Below, in pieces: positions 7,557-15,823 of a stretch of 43,151 nt of DNA. This DNA is from Actinomadura_C sp036008685 (GTDB taxonomy: Bacteria; Actinomycetota; Actinomycetes; Streptosporangiales; Streptosporangiaceae). Location: NCBI GenBank assembly GCA_036008685.1, contig DASYNF010000133.1, forward strand, positions 1 to 43,151. Reading direction: 5' to 3'. A program made the position numbers and the translations under genes. The notes below the pieces were generated by a model that was given only the letters and a program-made list of their open reading frames with translations, searched no databases and was not told where the DNA came from. The stretch's first letter is position 1. The number at the start of each line of letters is the position of its first letter.

Positions 7557-7730
7557 TCAGCCGGGCGGAGGCGCGGACACGGCCATGGCCCGATAGTCGA
7601 GCAGATCGTCGATCAACCCGGCGACGGCCTCATCACGGGGCATCCGCAGCAGCGCGACGAGCATCGCGTCCACCTGCTCCAGGGTGGGACGCTCCTCCAC
7701 TGCCGCGGCCAGGCTCGCTAGCGTACTCAC
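7557..7730 (-). CDS. Small hypothetical protein
   Basis: 57 residues if started at GTG 7730; a TTG at 7769 would give 70 but would place the promoter-like sequence inside the gene. The peptide is a single acidic helical protein (LAAAVEERPTLEQVDAMLVALLRMPRDEAVAGLIDDLLDYRA split by a Pro-Arg turn) with no signal peptide. I do not recognise it. TTGAGG-N18-TATCTA lies immediately upstream, giving a transcript with almost no 5' leader. Codon third positions are typical of the genome, which supports it being real. Confidence 0.5.
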   Translation of the reverse strand: MSTLASLAAAVEERPTLEQVDAMLVALLRMPRDEAVAGLIDDLLDYRAMAVSAPPPG

Positions 7731-7739
7731 AGGTATCCC

Positions 7740-7769
7740 TAGATAGGTTTGTCCGGGTTTCCTCCTCAA
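7740..7769 (-). promoter_or_regulatory. Sigma-70-like promoter of the small ORF
   Basis: On the minus strand TTGAGG (7769-7764) and TATCTA (7745-7740) are 18 bases apart. The -10 ends nine bases before the GTG at 7730, so the transcript would be leaderless or nearly so. Confidence 0.5.
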
Positions 7770-7770
7770 G

Positions 7771-8107
7771 ATGCTAGTTTTCGGTTTCTCTCAGGTTAAC
7801 CGCGTGTTACGCGCATGTTACGTGCGTCCATCAGAGCAGGATCGCGCGGCAGGCATCGCGCGACAGGGCCGCATGGGAAGGGCCGCGCGGCGAGTGTCAC
7901 GTCACGGGCGGAGCCCGGCTCAGGCGAACACCCCCTGGCCCCCGGCCCCTCGATCCGGCGCCGCCCGAAGACACGGTGGGACGCGATCGGAACGGGCCCG
8001 TGGTGGCATCGATGATCTCGCCCCTCGGGGCCCTCGGCCTGATCGTGGGGCTCCGGGACCGCTTCTCTCACAGGGCGTACGACCCATGGCCGACCCGTGG
8101 CACGCGG
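7771..8107. other. Intergenic region with no convincing gene
   Basis: Nothing I can support as coding. A plus-strand open frame runs through here and on across the 22-bp hairpin and the whole of the antisense secreted-protein gene, which marks it as a shadow. The left ~60 bases are comparatively A/T-rich, next to the small-ORF promoter. Confidence 0.4.
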
Positions 8108-8108
8108 G

Positions 8109-8158
8109 CATCCGCGAAGCGCCCCGGGAGGTAGGTCTCCCGGGGCGCTTCGCGGATG
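8109..8158 (-). terminator. Perfect 22-bp hairpin terminator
   Basis: Arms 8109-8130 and 8137-8158 are exact complements with a 6-nt loop (GTAGGT). It lies 26 bases beyond the stop of the Ala/Pro-rich secreted protein on the minus strand. Confidence 0.8.
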
Positions 8159-8184
8159 GGCCGTCGTGCCCATCGGAGGTCTTG

Positions 8185-8925
8185 TCAGTCTTCCTCCCAC
8201 ATCGCCGCGCGCTGCTTCGCAGACTGCTGGCCGAGCAGCCCACGCCAGGCCCGATCGGCATTCGCGGGTGCGGCGGCGCCGGGGCGAGTGGCGACCGCCT
8301 GTTGTGGCGCCGAGGCGCGGTGCCCCTGAACATGGGCACTCCGGCGGGCCGAGGCCCTCGGCACGGCGGAGTGATGACGGCCCTGGATCGTCGGGCTCTG
8401 GGCGGCGCGGCGATCCACGGCCGGCCTCTGGAGAGCGGACCGTGGCGCGGAGCCCCCGGCGGTGTTCGGAGCGGCACTCTGCGGGTTCCGCGGAACCGTG
8501 TTCTGAGCTCCGCCCGGAGCGGCGCCCTGGCCCTCCGGGGCACTCGGGGCCGCGTCCTGTCCCCCGGCCGGAGGCGCCGCGGGCTGGGCCGGGGCGTCGT
8601 CTTCGGGGCCGTCGTTGTCGGTCAATGCCTTACGGACGACGGGATCGTTGCCGATGGCGTTCTCCTCCTCGGCGTCCTCGCGGGACACCTGCCGGGCACC
8701 TCTGCCCTGCCTCCCGGCCCTCCCCGGGGCGCCATCGGCGCTGGCGTTCTGTGCGGGGCCAGGCGCCGGATCAGCGGTCACGCTCCCGGCCAGGACGGCC
8801 TGCGGGCCGACCGTGGCGCCGGCGGTCACCGGCAGCGACACGGCGCCTCCGGCCAAGGCGGCCGAAACGGCAGCCACAGCAAGGCGTCGCGAGGTAATGA
8901 TCTTGCCCATGAGCTCTCTTTTCAT
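8185..8925 (-). CDS. Ala/Pro-rich secreted protein of unknown function
   Basis: 246 residues from the ATG at 8925 (GGAGGGA upstream); a second ATG at 8910 is possible. A signal peptide (KIITSRRLAVAAVSAALAGG, then TAGAT) is followed by ~200 residues of low-complexity Ala, Pro, Gly, Gln and Arg. An acidic patch near 70-95 (SREDAEEENAIGND, KALTDNDGPEDD) then gives way to a basic region with many Arg and His (RRSAHVQGHR). The end is a short amphipathic helix (AWRGLLGQQSAKQRAAMWEED). No catalytic motif. Probably exported and possibly wall-associated. The 494 bases upstream are the least GC-rich part of the neighbourhood and should hold its promoter. Confidence 0.6.
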   Translation of the reverse strand: MKRELMGKIITSRRLAVAAVSAALAGGAVSLPVTAGATVGPQAVLAGSVTADPAPGPAQNASADGAPGRAGRQGRGARQVSREDAEEENAIGNDPVVRKALTDNDGPEDDAPAQPAAPPAGGQDAAPSAPEGQGAAPGGAQNTVPRNPQSAAPNTAGGSAPRSALQRPAVDRRAAQSPTIQGRHHSAVPRASARRSAHVQGHRASAPQQAVATRPGAAAPANADRAWRGLLGQQSAKQRAAMWEED

Positions 8926-9419
8926 AGCGAAAATGGTCCCTCCGGTGCCTCTGCCATCTCCGGCCGATGCATTAGAGGCGACTCGATTTCGACCGGACAG
9001 CAAGGATGTCGCCTGGCATACCCCACGACCTTGGGTTAATAGCGGAGACGATAAGCCGGGCGCAGATAATTACCATCCCTTTATTGTCGTACGCCGCATG
9101 GATAGCGCGCGCACGCGCGTCGGCCGAACCATATGGACAAAGCTCCGGACAGAGATAAAAAGCCCAGGAGAGAACATCTCCATGGCGACCGCCTCAGGGC
9201 CGCATCCGCTCTCAGTTCTTGCGATCCGCTGTATTCACGATTGTGCGGTGAATGGCGCCCTGCCCCTTTGATCCACCTCCGTCCGGCCGCCACCCCGCCA
9301 ACCCGCAACCGGGACAGAGCATCACGGCGACGGCGCCACCGACCGCCGTGGTGACACCGTCCACCGCCACGGCGACGCCGGGGCGGAGACCGGCGGGCCA
9401 CCTGAAAGAATCGACGACG
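8926..9419. other. Long divergent intergenic region upstream of pyrD
   Basis: Between the secreted-protein gene (minus) and pyrD (plus). It contains a comparatively A/T-rich stretch at ~9000-9170, likely carrying promoters, an alternating purine-pyrimidine tract at 9105-9120, and a possible 29-codon ORF at 9182-9271. I see no riboswitch or strong hairpin. Confidence 0.5.
9182..9271 (+). CDS. Possible 29-residue leader peptide upstream of pyrD
   Basis: ATG at 9182 is preceded by CCAGGAGAG, a good ribosome site nine bases away, and the frame stops at TGA 9269-9271, 148 bases before pyrD. The peptide contains two Cys (IRCIHDC) and no obvious attenuation codon run. It may be a short upstream ORF or chance. 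Confidence 0.25.
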   Translation: MATASGPHPLSVLAIRCIHDCAVNGALPL

Positions 9420-10502
9420 ATGTATCGACTCCTGTTCTCACTGGTCATCAAGCGGATCCCGGCCGAGACCATGCACCACCTCACCATGCGTGCCCTGCGG
9501 GTGATCGGGGCCGTTCCCGGCCTCGCCCGGTTCCTCCGGAGATTCCTCGGTCCACGGGACCCCGCACTCACGGTGACGGCCTTGGGCCTGCGGTTTCCCG
9601 GTCCGCTGGGGATGGCGGCCGGCTTCGACAAGGACGCCGAGGCATATCAGGCACTGTCCGCGTTCGGATTCGGTTTCGTCGAGATCGGCACGGTCACCGC
9701 GCAGCCGCAACCCGGCAACCCGAGCCCCCGGCTGTTCCGGCTCACGCCGGATCGGGCCATCGTCAACCGCATGGGGTTCAACAACCGGGGCGCGGAGACG
9801 GCACGGCGACGACTGCGCGACCGCGCCCCCGGGGTCATCGTGGGCGTCAACATCGGAAAGACCAAGGTCGTCCCCGAGGAGGGCGCCATCGCCGACTACG
9901 TCGCGAGCACCGAGCGGCTGGCCGGGCTGGCCGACTACCTCGTCGTCAACGTCAGTTCTCCCAACACCCCCGGACTCCGGAACCTGCAGGCGGTCGAGCA
10001 TCTCCGGCCTCTCCTCACGGCCGTACGCGCCGCCGCCGACCGGGTGAGCCCACGCCGGGTGCCGCTGCTCGTCAAGATCGCGCCGGATCTGGCCGACACC
10101 GACATCGACGCCATCGCCGACCTCGCGCTGGAGTTGCGGCTCGACGGCGTCATCGCCACCAACACCACCATCGGGCGGGAGGGCCTCCGGAGCGAACCCG
10201 GCCTCGTAGGTGAGACGGGCGGGCTGTCGGGCGCTCCGCTCAAGGCCCGCTCGCTGGAGATCCTCCGGCGGCTCCGGGAGCGGGCCGGGGACCGGCTCAC
10301 TCTCATCTCGGTCGGCGGCATCGAGACCGCCGACGACGCCTGGGAGCGGATCCGCGCGGGCGCCACCCTGGTGCAGGGCTACACCGGCCTCATCTACGGC
10401 GGACCGCTGTGGCCGTACGCCGTCCATCGCGGCCTGAGCGAGCGGCTGCGGAGCGCCGGCTTCACCAGCCTCGCCGAGGCCCGCGGTGATGAAGCCGGGT
10501 GA
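9420..10502 (+). CDS. pyrD: Dihydroorotate dehydrogenase (quinone), class 2
   Basis: 360 residues. It oxidises dihydroorotate to orotate with FMN and passes electrons to the quinone pool, the fourth step of pyrimidine synthesis. The ATG at 9420 was chosen because residues 1-45 form the class-2 amphipathic membrane helix (MYRLLFSLVIKRIPAE, MRALR). Motifs: AAGFDKDAEA near 65, GTVTAQPQPGNPSPRLFRL, NRMGFNN, NVSSPNTPGLRNLQ with the catalytic Ser of class 2, VKIAPDL, NTT, and the phosphate-binding SVGGIETADDAWERIRAGA. A weak GAAAGAA precedes the start. The last bases read convergently toward the methyltransferase. It stands alone, away from other pyr genes. Confidence 0.95.
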   Translation: MYRLLFSLVIKRIPAETMHHLTMRALRVIGAVPGLARFLRRFLGPRDPALTVTALGLRFPGPLGMAAGFDKDAEAYQALSAFGFGFVEIGTVTAQPQPGNPSPRLFRLTPDRAIVNRMGFNNRGAETARRRLRDRAPGVIVGVNIGKTKVVPEEGAIADYVASTERLAGLADYLVVNVSSPNTPGLRNLQAVEHLRPLLTAVRAAADRVSPRRVPLLVKIAPDLADTDIDAIADLALELRLDGVIATNTTIGREGLRSEPGLVGETGGLSGAPLKARSLEILRRLRERAGDRLTLISVGGIETADDAWERIRAGATLVQGYTGLIYGGPLWPYAVHRGLSERLRSAGFTSLAEARGDEAG

Positions 10503-10548
10503 ATCCCCTCAGGACGGCGTACGACCGCACCGGTCAGTGGAGGCGCGG

Positions 10549-12039
10549 CTACGACAACGAGCGTGGGAGTTCGCCGCCCGTAGTGCCGTCACTCCGCGGC
10601 GGGTCGCAGACCTCGAAGAACCCGTCCGCGATCAGCTCGGGCAGCACCGCGCAGGCGTGCGCCCGTACGTCGTCCGCCGGCAGACCCATGAGCTCGGCGA
10701 TGGCGTCCAGCAGCGGCTCGACGGGCAGCGTTCCATCACAGACCCCGGCCAGGGCGGCCTCCACCGTGCCGACTCCAGCCGCGCGGCGCAGCCTCTCTGC
10801 CTGGCGCAGCACGATCCGCTCGGGGTCTTGCGCACCAGGCGGGCCGATCTGTTCCTGCCTCACCCCGGAGGCGGTGCGCAGGCGGCCTGGGGAGAACTCG
10901 CCCGCGGCCCGGAACCCGTTGAGAACCTTTTCGACGTACGAGCCCACCGGCTGCTCGACACCGTGGCGCAGCTCCTCGACCCGGACCGCGCCGCCGCCCT
11001 TGCGCAGGGTGATCCAGCCGAAGCCGACCCCGGTGACGCCCTGCCGCTCGAAGTCTTCGAGCCAGGCGTCGTAGCGACGAAGGTATTCGGCCGTCCCCGT
11101 CTCGGCGGAGTCGCGCAACCACAACTCCGCGTATTCAGCGGGGTCCTGGACATCACGCTGTACGACCCAGGCGTCGCATCCGGTCCCCGCCACCCAGTCC
11201 CCGACGCGCTCCTCCCAGGACTGCCCCTCCCTGTGCACCCAGTTCGCGAGCAGATGACACCATCCCCCGTCGACGAGGTAGGACGGGGCCTCCGCGACGA
11301 GCCGCCGGCAGACCTCATCACCGGCCATCCCGGACTCCCGGTAGGAATAGCGGCCGTCCGGTGAGATGACGAACGGGGGATTGGAGACGATGAGGTCGAA
11401 CGTACGGCCCCGCACGGGTTCGTAGAGCGAACCGCGCAGGAGCTCGACGTCATGCATCCCCGAGAGGACGAAGCTGAGCCCGGCCAGCTCCAGAGCCCGT
11501 GGATTCACGTCCGTCGCGCAGATGTTCCTCGCCCGGCCGGCCAGATGCAGTGCCTGCACGCCGGAACCGGTTCCCAGATCGAGAGCGTTGTCCACAGCCC
11601 TGTGGACGACGAGCTGGGCCAGATTGGCCGAGGCTCCGCCCGTACCCACGACCTGGTCGAGGCGCAGCCGCCTCCCACTGCCCGGGCGGACCTTGAGGTC
11701 GGACACCGCATAGCCGACGCCGGAGGTCCCGTAGACCGATTCCACCGGCTCGACGTGCACGATGGCGCGAAGCTCGCCCGCCGACCGCTCGGCCAGTCCC
11801 GCGGCGACGAGATCGTCGGCGAGGACGCCGCACTCGTCGGCCGCCGTCGGCACCTGCAGCCAGAAGAGCCGGGTGAGCGTCTCCAGGGGAGAGCCACCAC
11901 GGGTGGCGCGCAGGGCCGGGACGATCTCGTCGCGGGCGAGGGCACCGCCCGCCATCGGGCCGAGCAGCTCTCTTACCCCGGCGACCGTATATCCGGCCCT
12001 GGCGAAATGCTCCCGGACACGCACCAATGCATTGATCAC
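10549..12039 (-). CDS. Class I SAM-dependent methyltransferase (NPPF type)
   Basis: 496 residues. GTG at 12039 was chosen (GGAAAG upstream); the longer open frame would run back into the amidase gene's terminator. An N-terminal ~130-residue helical domain (REHFARAGYTVAGVRELLG) precedes the methyltransferase fold: SAM-binding DLGTGSG at 154-160, acidic ATDVNPRALE, and the catalytic NPPF at 220-223. The NPPF motif is typical of enzymes methylating amide or exocyclic nitrogen (glutamine, adenine, guanine); the target here is unknown. A C-terminal ~150-residue domain follows. The three-part layout matches a conserved actinobacterial methyltransferase family without assigned function. Confidence 0.8.
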   Translation of the reverse strand: MINALVRVREHFARAGYTVAGVRELLGPMAGGALARDEIVPALRATRGGSPLETLTRLFWLQVPTAADECGVLADDLVAAGLAERSAGELRAIVHVEPVESVYGTSGVGYAVSDLKVRPGSGRRLRLDQVVGTGGASANLAQLVVHRAVDNALDLGTGSGVQALHLAGRARNICATDVNPRALELAGLSFVLSGMHDVELLRGSLYEPVRGRTFDLIVSNPPFVISPDGRYSYRESGMAGDEVCRRLVAEAPSYLVDGGWCHLLANWVHREGQSWEERVGDWVAGTGCDAWVVQRDVQDPAEYAELWLRDSAETGTAEYLRRYDAWLEDFERQGVTGVGFGWITLRKGGGAVRVEELRHGVEQPVGSYVEKVLNGFRAAGEFSPGRLRTASGVRQEQIGPPGAQDPERIVLRQAERLRRAAGVGTVEAALAGVCDGTLPVEPLLDAIAELMGLPADDVRAHACAVLPELIADGFFEVCDPPRSDGTTGGELPRSLS

Positions 12040-12081
12040 GCGTCCATCTTTCCAACAGCGGACGCACCGCGCCGCGGACGG

Positions 12082-12117
12082 GTCCGGACCGGGCCGGTCA
12101 CACCTGGCCGGGCCGGA
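12082..12117 (-). terminator. GC-rich imperfect hairpin after the amidase gene
   Basis: Complementary GC blocks (TCCGG, CCGGGCC versus GGCCGGGCCGGA, imperfect) flank TCACACCT just beyond the amidase stop and before the methyltransferase start. It probably separates the two transcripts. Confidence 0.4.
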
Positions 12118-12121
12118 GCCC

Positions 12122-12967
12122 TCAGGCGAAATAGGCGGCGAAGCCCTCCGCGAGCGACTCCGCGATGCGCTGCCGCAACCGGGGGTCGGAGAGCTTGGCG
12201 GCGTCACCCGGGTTCTGCATGTTGCCGCACTCGATGAAGACCTTCGGCCGCTTGGACAGGTTGAGCCCGCCGAGGTCGTCACGGACGTCCATGGCGTTCT
12301 TGCCCAGATAGTTGGAATAGGGGATCCCGGTCCCCTTGCGGTAGGCGTCCCGTAGCGCCAGGCCCAGCTTGTGCGAGCTCGAAACGATCTCTTCGTTGTG
12401 CCCCTTCACAGGGCTCGGCTCGATGATGTGGAAGCCGTGGCCGCTCGTCCGCGCGCCGTCGGCGTGCACCGACAGGGCCGCGTCCGCCTTGTTCTTGTTC
12501 CCGATGGCCGCACGCCCCGTCACGCACGGACCGACGCCGGTGTCCGAACCGCGGGTGAGCACCACCTTGGCGCCCTGCGCCTTCAGCAGCTTGGCGAGCC
12601 GGTTGGAGACATCCCACGTGAAGGCATGTTCTTCATAGCCCTTGCGGGTCTCGGTTCCCGTGGTGTCACAGGGCTTGCGCTCGGTGATGACGTCGACGAG
12701 CCGGTTGATCTCGGCATAGTGGGTCGCATTGCCCCCGTTGTGCCCCGGATCGATCACGATGACCTTGCCTCGCAGAGCGGCCGGCCGGCCGTCGACGGAG
12801 GTGGTCACGGCCGCTGAGGAGGCGCCGGTCGTAGCGGCCGCCGCGGCGGCATCCGGGGCGGCGTACGGGGCGGCGGACGTGCCGGCGTCGGCACCACACC
12901 CGGTGACTGCCGGCAGCAGCGCGATAGCCGCGGCCGCTGCCATGAACTTGTGGTGCCGGATCGTCAA
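12122..12967 (-). CDS. N-acetylmuramoyl-L-alanine amidase, lipoprotein
   Basis: 281 residues. It cleaves the bond between muramic acid and the stem peptide in peptidoglycan, outside the membrane. Start TTG 12967 was chosen because GAAGGG lies eight bases upstream and the basic N-region (TIRHHK) completes the signal peptide; an ATG at 12943 would remove it. Lipobox VTGC with lipid-carrying Cys24, then an Ala-rich linker to ~60. Amidase_3 catalytic domain: zinc ligands His76 (DPGHNGG), Glu113 and His168 (SVHAD), and general base Glu246 (FIECGNM). Cys100 and Cys148 could form a disulfide. The gap upstream carries no clear -35/-10 pair. Confidence 0.9.
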   Translation of the reverse strand: MTIRHHKFMAAAAAIALLPAVTGCGADAGTSAAPYAAPDAAAAAATTGASSAAVTTSVDGRPAALRGKVIVIDPGHNGGNATHYAEINRLVDVITERKPCDTTGTETRKGYEEHAFTWDVSNRLAKLLKAQGAKVVLTRGSDTGVGPCVTGRAAIGNKNKADAALSVHADGARTSGHGFHIIEPSPVKGHNEEIVSSSHKLGLALRDAYRKGTGIPYSNYLGKNAMDVRDDLGGLNLSKRPKVFIECGNMQNPGDAAKLSDPRLRQRIAESLAEGFAAYFA

Positions 12968-13127
12968 GGAACGCAGCCCTTCGTAATATGGCCGTTATCA
13001 ACCCTGTCAGTCTCCACATGGGTGGCCATACGTCAAATCGCTGCATCAAACCGGCATGATTCGCCGACATGATCAGGTGGCCGCCGCACAGCCTGTACGG
13101 CTTCACCGCGACGGCGACGTACCTTGA

Positions 13128-14477
13128 TCAGAGCGGGCGGATGATCTCGATTCCGTCCTGCGCCGGCCGGCCCGGCTCCTCCTCCTGAGACGGCGCGGAG
13201 TCCTGAGACGGCACGGACCCGGCACGCTCCTCGGGTCCCGGTCCCGGTTCCGGTCCCGGTTCCGACCCGGGCCGGACCTCATCCTCCGCCACCGGCACCG
13301 GCCGGGCCCGCTCCCCCCAACGCAGCGCCGGTCCGACGTGCTCCTCGAGCAACGCCAAAGGGACATCCTCCGGATCCGCGAGCAGTCCGACCTGATCCTT
13401 CATCTCCGGCACCCCCGGCATCGGCCGGGCCCACTCCTCCCGAGGCGGCATCGATCCGATGTGCTGAGCCTCGGGCGGCGCCGACCCGGCCTGCTCGGGC
13501 CTGGATGAGGCCGACCCGGCCTGCTCGGGCCTGGACGGCGCCGACCCGGCCTGCTCGGTCTTGGACGGCACCGGCCGAACACGCTCTTCCCCATGCGGGG
13601 CCGGGACGACATGCTCCGGCTCCGGCGATACCGACCGAGCGTGTTGCTCATGCGAGGCCGGAGCGACATGCTCCTCCGGAACCGCCACCGACCGAACACG
13701 CTCCCCCCAACGCAGCGCCGGTCCGACGTGCTCCTCGAGCAAGGCCAAAGGGACATCCTCCGGACCCGCCACCGGTCCGACCTGATCCTCCACCTCCGGC
13801 ACCGGCCAGGCCCGCTCCTCCTGAGCCGGCACCGGCCGGGCCCGCTGTTCCTGAGCCGGCACCGGGACGGCTTGCTCCCCCCGACCCGGACCTGGGTCCG
13901 GGTCCGCCTGATCCTCCGCCGCCGGCATCGACCGGGCATACCCCTCCCGAGCGAACGCCGGCCCTCCATGCTGGACCTCGAGCGGCACCGACCCGGCATG
14001 CCGGGGCTCGGACGACGCCGACCCGGCCTGCTCGGCCTCGGACGGCACCGGCCGAGCCCGCTCCTCCCCATGCGGCGCCGGAGCGACATGCTCCTCGGGG
14101 CCCGGCACCGGACCGACCCGGTCCTTCACCGGCACCCAGCCGGCACGTTCAGAGCCGGACGACGCCGGCCGGGCATGCTCCTCGCGGGCAAGTGCCGGGC
14201 GCACATCCTCCTCCCGCGCCGGCACGAACCGAACACCCTCGTCGCCGATGTCCTCGTCCATGCCCAGCAAGAACGCGAGCGCCCGGGCCTCCTCGGCGTC
14301 CAGGCCCAGCACCACACGCGGGCGCCCCCACGGGTGATCGATCGAATGGGCCACGTAGCTGGCCACGGACTCGGCCGCCTGGCCGCTCAGTCCCCGTGTG
14401 TGCCGCCACCGCGACCACGCACGCTGCAACTCGCTCGCCGCGCGCTCGCCGCACGACACCATCTCCGGATCACGCAC
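13128..14477 (-). CDS. Repeat-rich Pro/Glu/Arg protein of unknown function
   Basis: 449 residues from GTG 14477, which has CAGGGGGT six bases upstream; the frame stays open to 14639, so a longer start is possible. Residues ~5-75 look folded (GERAASELQRAWSRWRHTRGL, YVAHSIDHPWGRPRVVLGLDAEEARALAFLLGMDED). The remaining ~370 residues are degenerate 12-13-residue units of the type EEHARPVP/EERARPVP with Pro, Glu, Arg and small residues, ending in a short hydrophobic tag (IEIIRPL). A longer block (PEDVPLALLEEHVGPALRWGER) occurs twice, 130 residues apart. No signal peptide or membrane segment. It is probably an extended cytosolic protein; family not recognised. Confidence 0.6.
   Translation of the reverse strand: MRDPEMVSCGERAASELQRAWSRWRHTRGLSGQAAESVASYVAHSIDHPWGRPRVVLGLDAEEARALAFLLGMDEDIGDEGVRFVPAREEDVRPALAREEHARPASSGSERAGWVPVKDRVGPVPGPEEHVAPAPHGEERARPVPSEAEQAGSASSEPRHAGSVPLEVQHGGPAFAREGYARSMPAAEDQADPDPGPGRGEQAVPVPAQEQRARPVPAQEERAWPVPEVEDQVGPVAGPEDVPLALLEEHVGPALRWGERVRSVAVPEEHVAPASHEQHARSVSPEPEHVVPAPHGEERVRPVPSKTEQAGSAPSRPEQAGSASSRPEQAGSAPPEAQHIGSMPPREEWARPMPGVPEMKDQVGLLADPEDVPLALLEEHVGPALRWGERARPVPVAEDEVRPGSEPGPEPGPGPEERAGSVPSQDSAPSQEEEPGRPAQDGIEIIRPL
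13311..13769. repeat. 69-bp near-identical coding repeat, copies 390 bp apart
   Basis: 13311-13379 and 13701-13769 differ at about two positions. The 390-bp spacing is exactly 130 codons, so the repeat-rich protein grew by in-frame segmental duplication, on top of shorter 36-39-bp degenerate units throughout. Confidence 0.8.
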
Positions 14478-14650
14478 GGCAAAACCCCCTGGGTCAACCT
14501 GATCCTTACCTGTGTCCGCCCGTACAGTGCCGAGGCCGGCCGCCTTCCCCGAGTCGGCCGGCCCCCCCGCACCCCGGACGGCGGGTGCGGTCCGACCATT
14601 AAGGCCCCACCGGTTCGCCTCTGCCAGCCAATCGCACAAGGCTTGCCCGG

Positions 14651-14704
14651 GCCCTTACCGCTCGGCCGAGATGTTGGTCTGGCCCTTACCGCCCAGCCGA
14701 GATG
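14651..14704. repeat. Two 23-bp direct repeats spaced 31 bp
   Basis: GCCCTTACCGCTCGGCCGAG+ATG at 14651-14673 and GCCCTTACCGCCCAGCCGAG+ATG at 14682-14704 differ at two bases. They lie between the LacI-type gene and the repeat-protein gene, both transcribed leftward. A 31-bp period is close to three helical turns, as for cooperative operator sites. The binding protein is unknown. Confidence 0.6.
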
Positions 14705-14737
14705 ATCGACCCTGCCTCGACCCGGCGGCTCATGAAC

Positions 14738-15823
14738 TCAGGGACTCGCTGGGGGGCCGGTCGTGGACCGGACGACCAGATGGGGCATGACCAGGGCCTG
14801 ACGCGGCTCACGGCCGGGCTCTTCGATCCGGGCCCGCAGCATTTCCGCCGCCGCACGTCCCATGTCCCGCCGGGGCTGGTCGACACTCGTCAATGAGATG
14901 TGCCTGATCGCAGCGAGATGGGTGTTGTCGTAACCGATGATGGAGACGTCCACCGGCACCCGGAGCCCGAGCTCGTCGGCGGCCGAGAGCGCTCCGGTGG
15001 CGACCAGGTCGTTGGGCGCGAAGATGGCCGTGGGCCGACGCTCCCGTGACAACAGAGCCCGAGCCGCCCGGTAGCCGCCCTCCTCGGTGAAGTCTCCCAT
15101 CTCGACCAGGATCTCGCCGGCCAGGCCGTGCTTGATCATGGCCGACTCATAGCCGTCCCGCCGATACCGCGCCGTCGTCGAGCGTGCCCCCTCGATATGG
15201 GCGATGCTCCGATGACCGTGCTCGACCAAGTGATCCACCGCCAGGCCGGCGCCGAGCCGGTCATCGTCCACGACGATGTCCACGCCTTCGACATCCCGTT
15301 CACCGACGACCACGACCGGCACGCTGGCGGCGACTTCCTCGAGCGAGTCCGGGACCACGCTGAGCAGCACGAGGCCGTCGACGCGCATCTCCAGGAACGC
15401 CTCGACGGCCTCGGCCTGGAACAGGGGATCCCAGCGGCCACTGCCGATGAGCATGCGCAGCCCTTCGCCGTGCAACGTCTCCTGCAGCCCGTCGAGGAAC
15501 TCGGCGAAAAAGGGATTGTGGAGGTCGGCCACGAGTGCGCCGATCAGGCGGGTGCGCCCCTCCACAAGGCTGCGAGCGACGGCGTTCGGCCGATATCCGA
15601 GCTCGCGGGCCGCCTCGAGCACGGCCTGCCGGCGCCGCTCACTGACATGAGTTGAGCCGCGCATCACGAGAGACACCAGTGATTTGGAGACCCCGGCGCG
15701 TTCGGCGACATTACGGATCGTCGGTTTCGGCCGCGAAGGCCCGGACACGGCGCCCCCGCGGATGGCCGCAGGTGATGTTCTTTCACCATCTGGACGTGGG
15801 GCTGTGTCTTCGCCAACTGCCAT
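14738..15823 (-). CDS. LacI-family transcriptional regulator
   Basis: 361 residues, ATG at 15823 with ACAGGAG upstream. A ~30-residue unstructured extension precedes the LacI helix-turn-helix (PTIRNVAERAGVSKSLVSLVMRG at ~34-56, hinge helix RPNAVARSL). Then comes a periplasmic-binding-like sugar domain (IGALVADLHNPFF, DGLVLLS, IVVDDDRLGAGLAVDHLVEHGHR, FAPNDLVATGAL, SIIGYDNTHLA). It should bind a palindromic operator and release it when a sugar or sugar phosphate binds. No transporter or sugar enzyme is adjacent, so the target regulon lies elsewhere, or it controls the neighbouring repeat-protein gene. Confidence 0.88.
   Translation of the reverse strand: MAVGEDTAPRPDGERTSPAAIRGGAVSGPSRPKPTIRNVAERAGVSKSLVSLVMRGSTHVSERRRQAVLEAARELGYRPNAVARSLVEGRTRLIGALVADLHNPFFAEFLDGLQETLHGEGLRMLIGSGRWDPLFQAEAVEAFLEMRVDGLVLLSVVPDSLEEVAASVPVVVVGERDVEGVDIVVDDDRLGAGLAVDHLVEHGHRSIAHIEGARSTTARYRRDGYESAMIKHGLAGEILVEMGDFTEEGGYRAARALLSRERRPTAIFAPNDLVATGALSAADELGLRVPVDVSIIGYDNTHLAAIRHISLTSVDQPRRDMGRAAAEMLRARIEEPGREPRQALVMPHLVVRSTTGPPASP

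Noticed and set aside
7771..9039. 422-residue plus-strand open frame
   Set aside because: It runs through a perfect 22-bp hairpin and is antisense to a gene with a signal peptide and a good ribosome site; its amino-acid composition is Arg/Gly/Pro shadow type.
13505..14602. 365-residue Pro/Ala-rich plus-strand frame
   Set aside because: Antisense to the repeat protein; the Pro/Arg repeats are what the complementary Glu/Arg/Pro codons produce.
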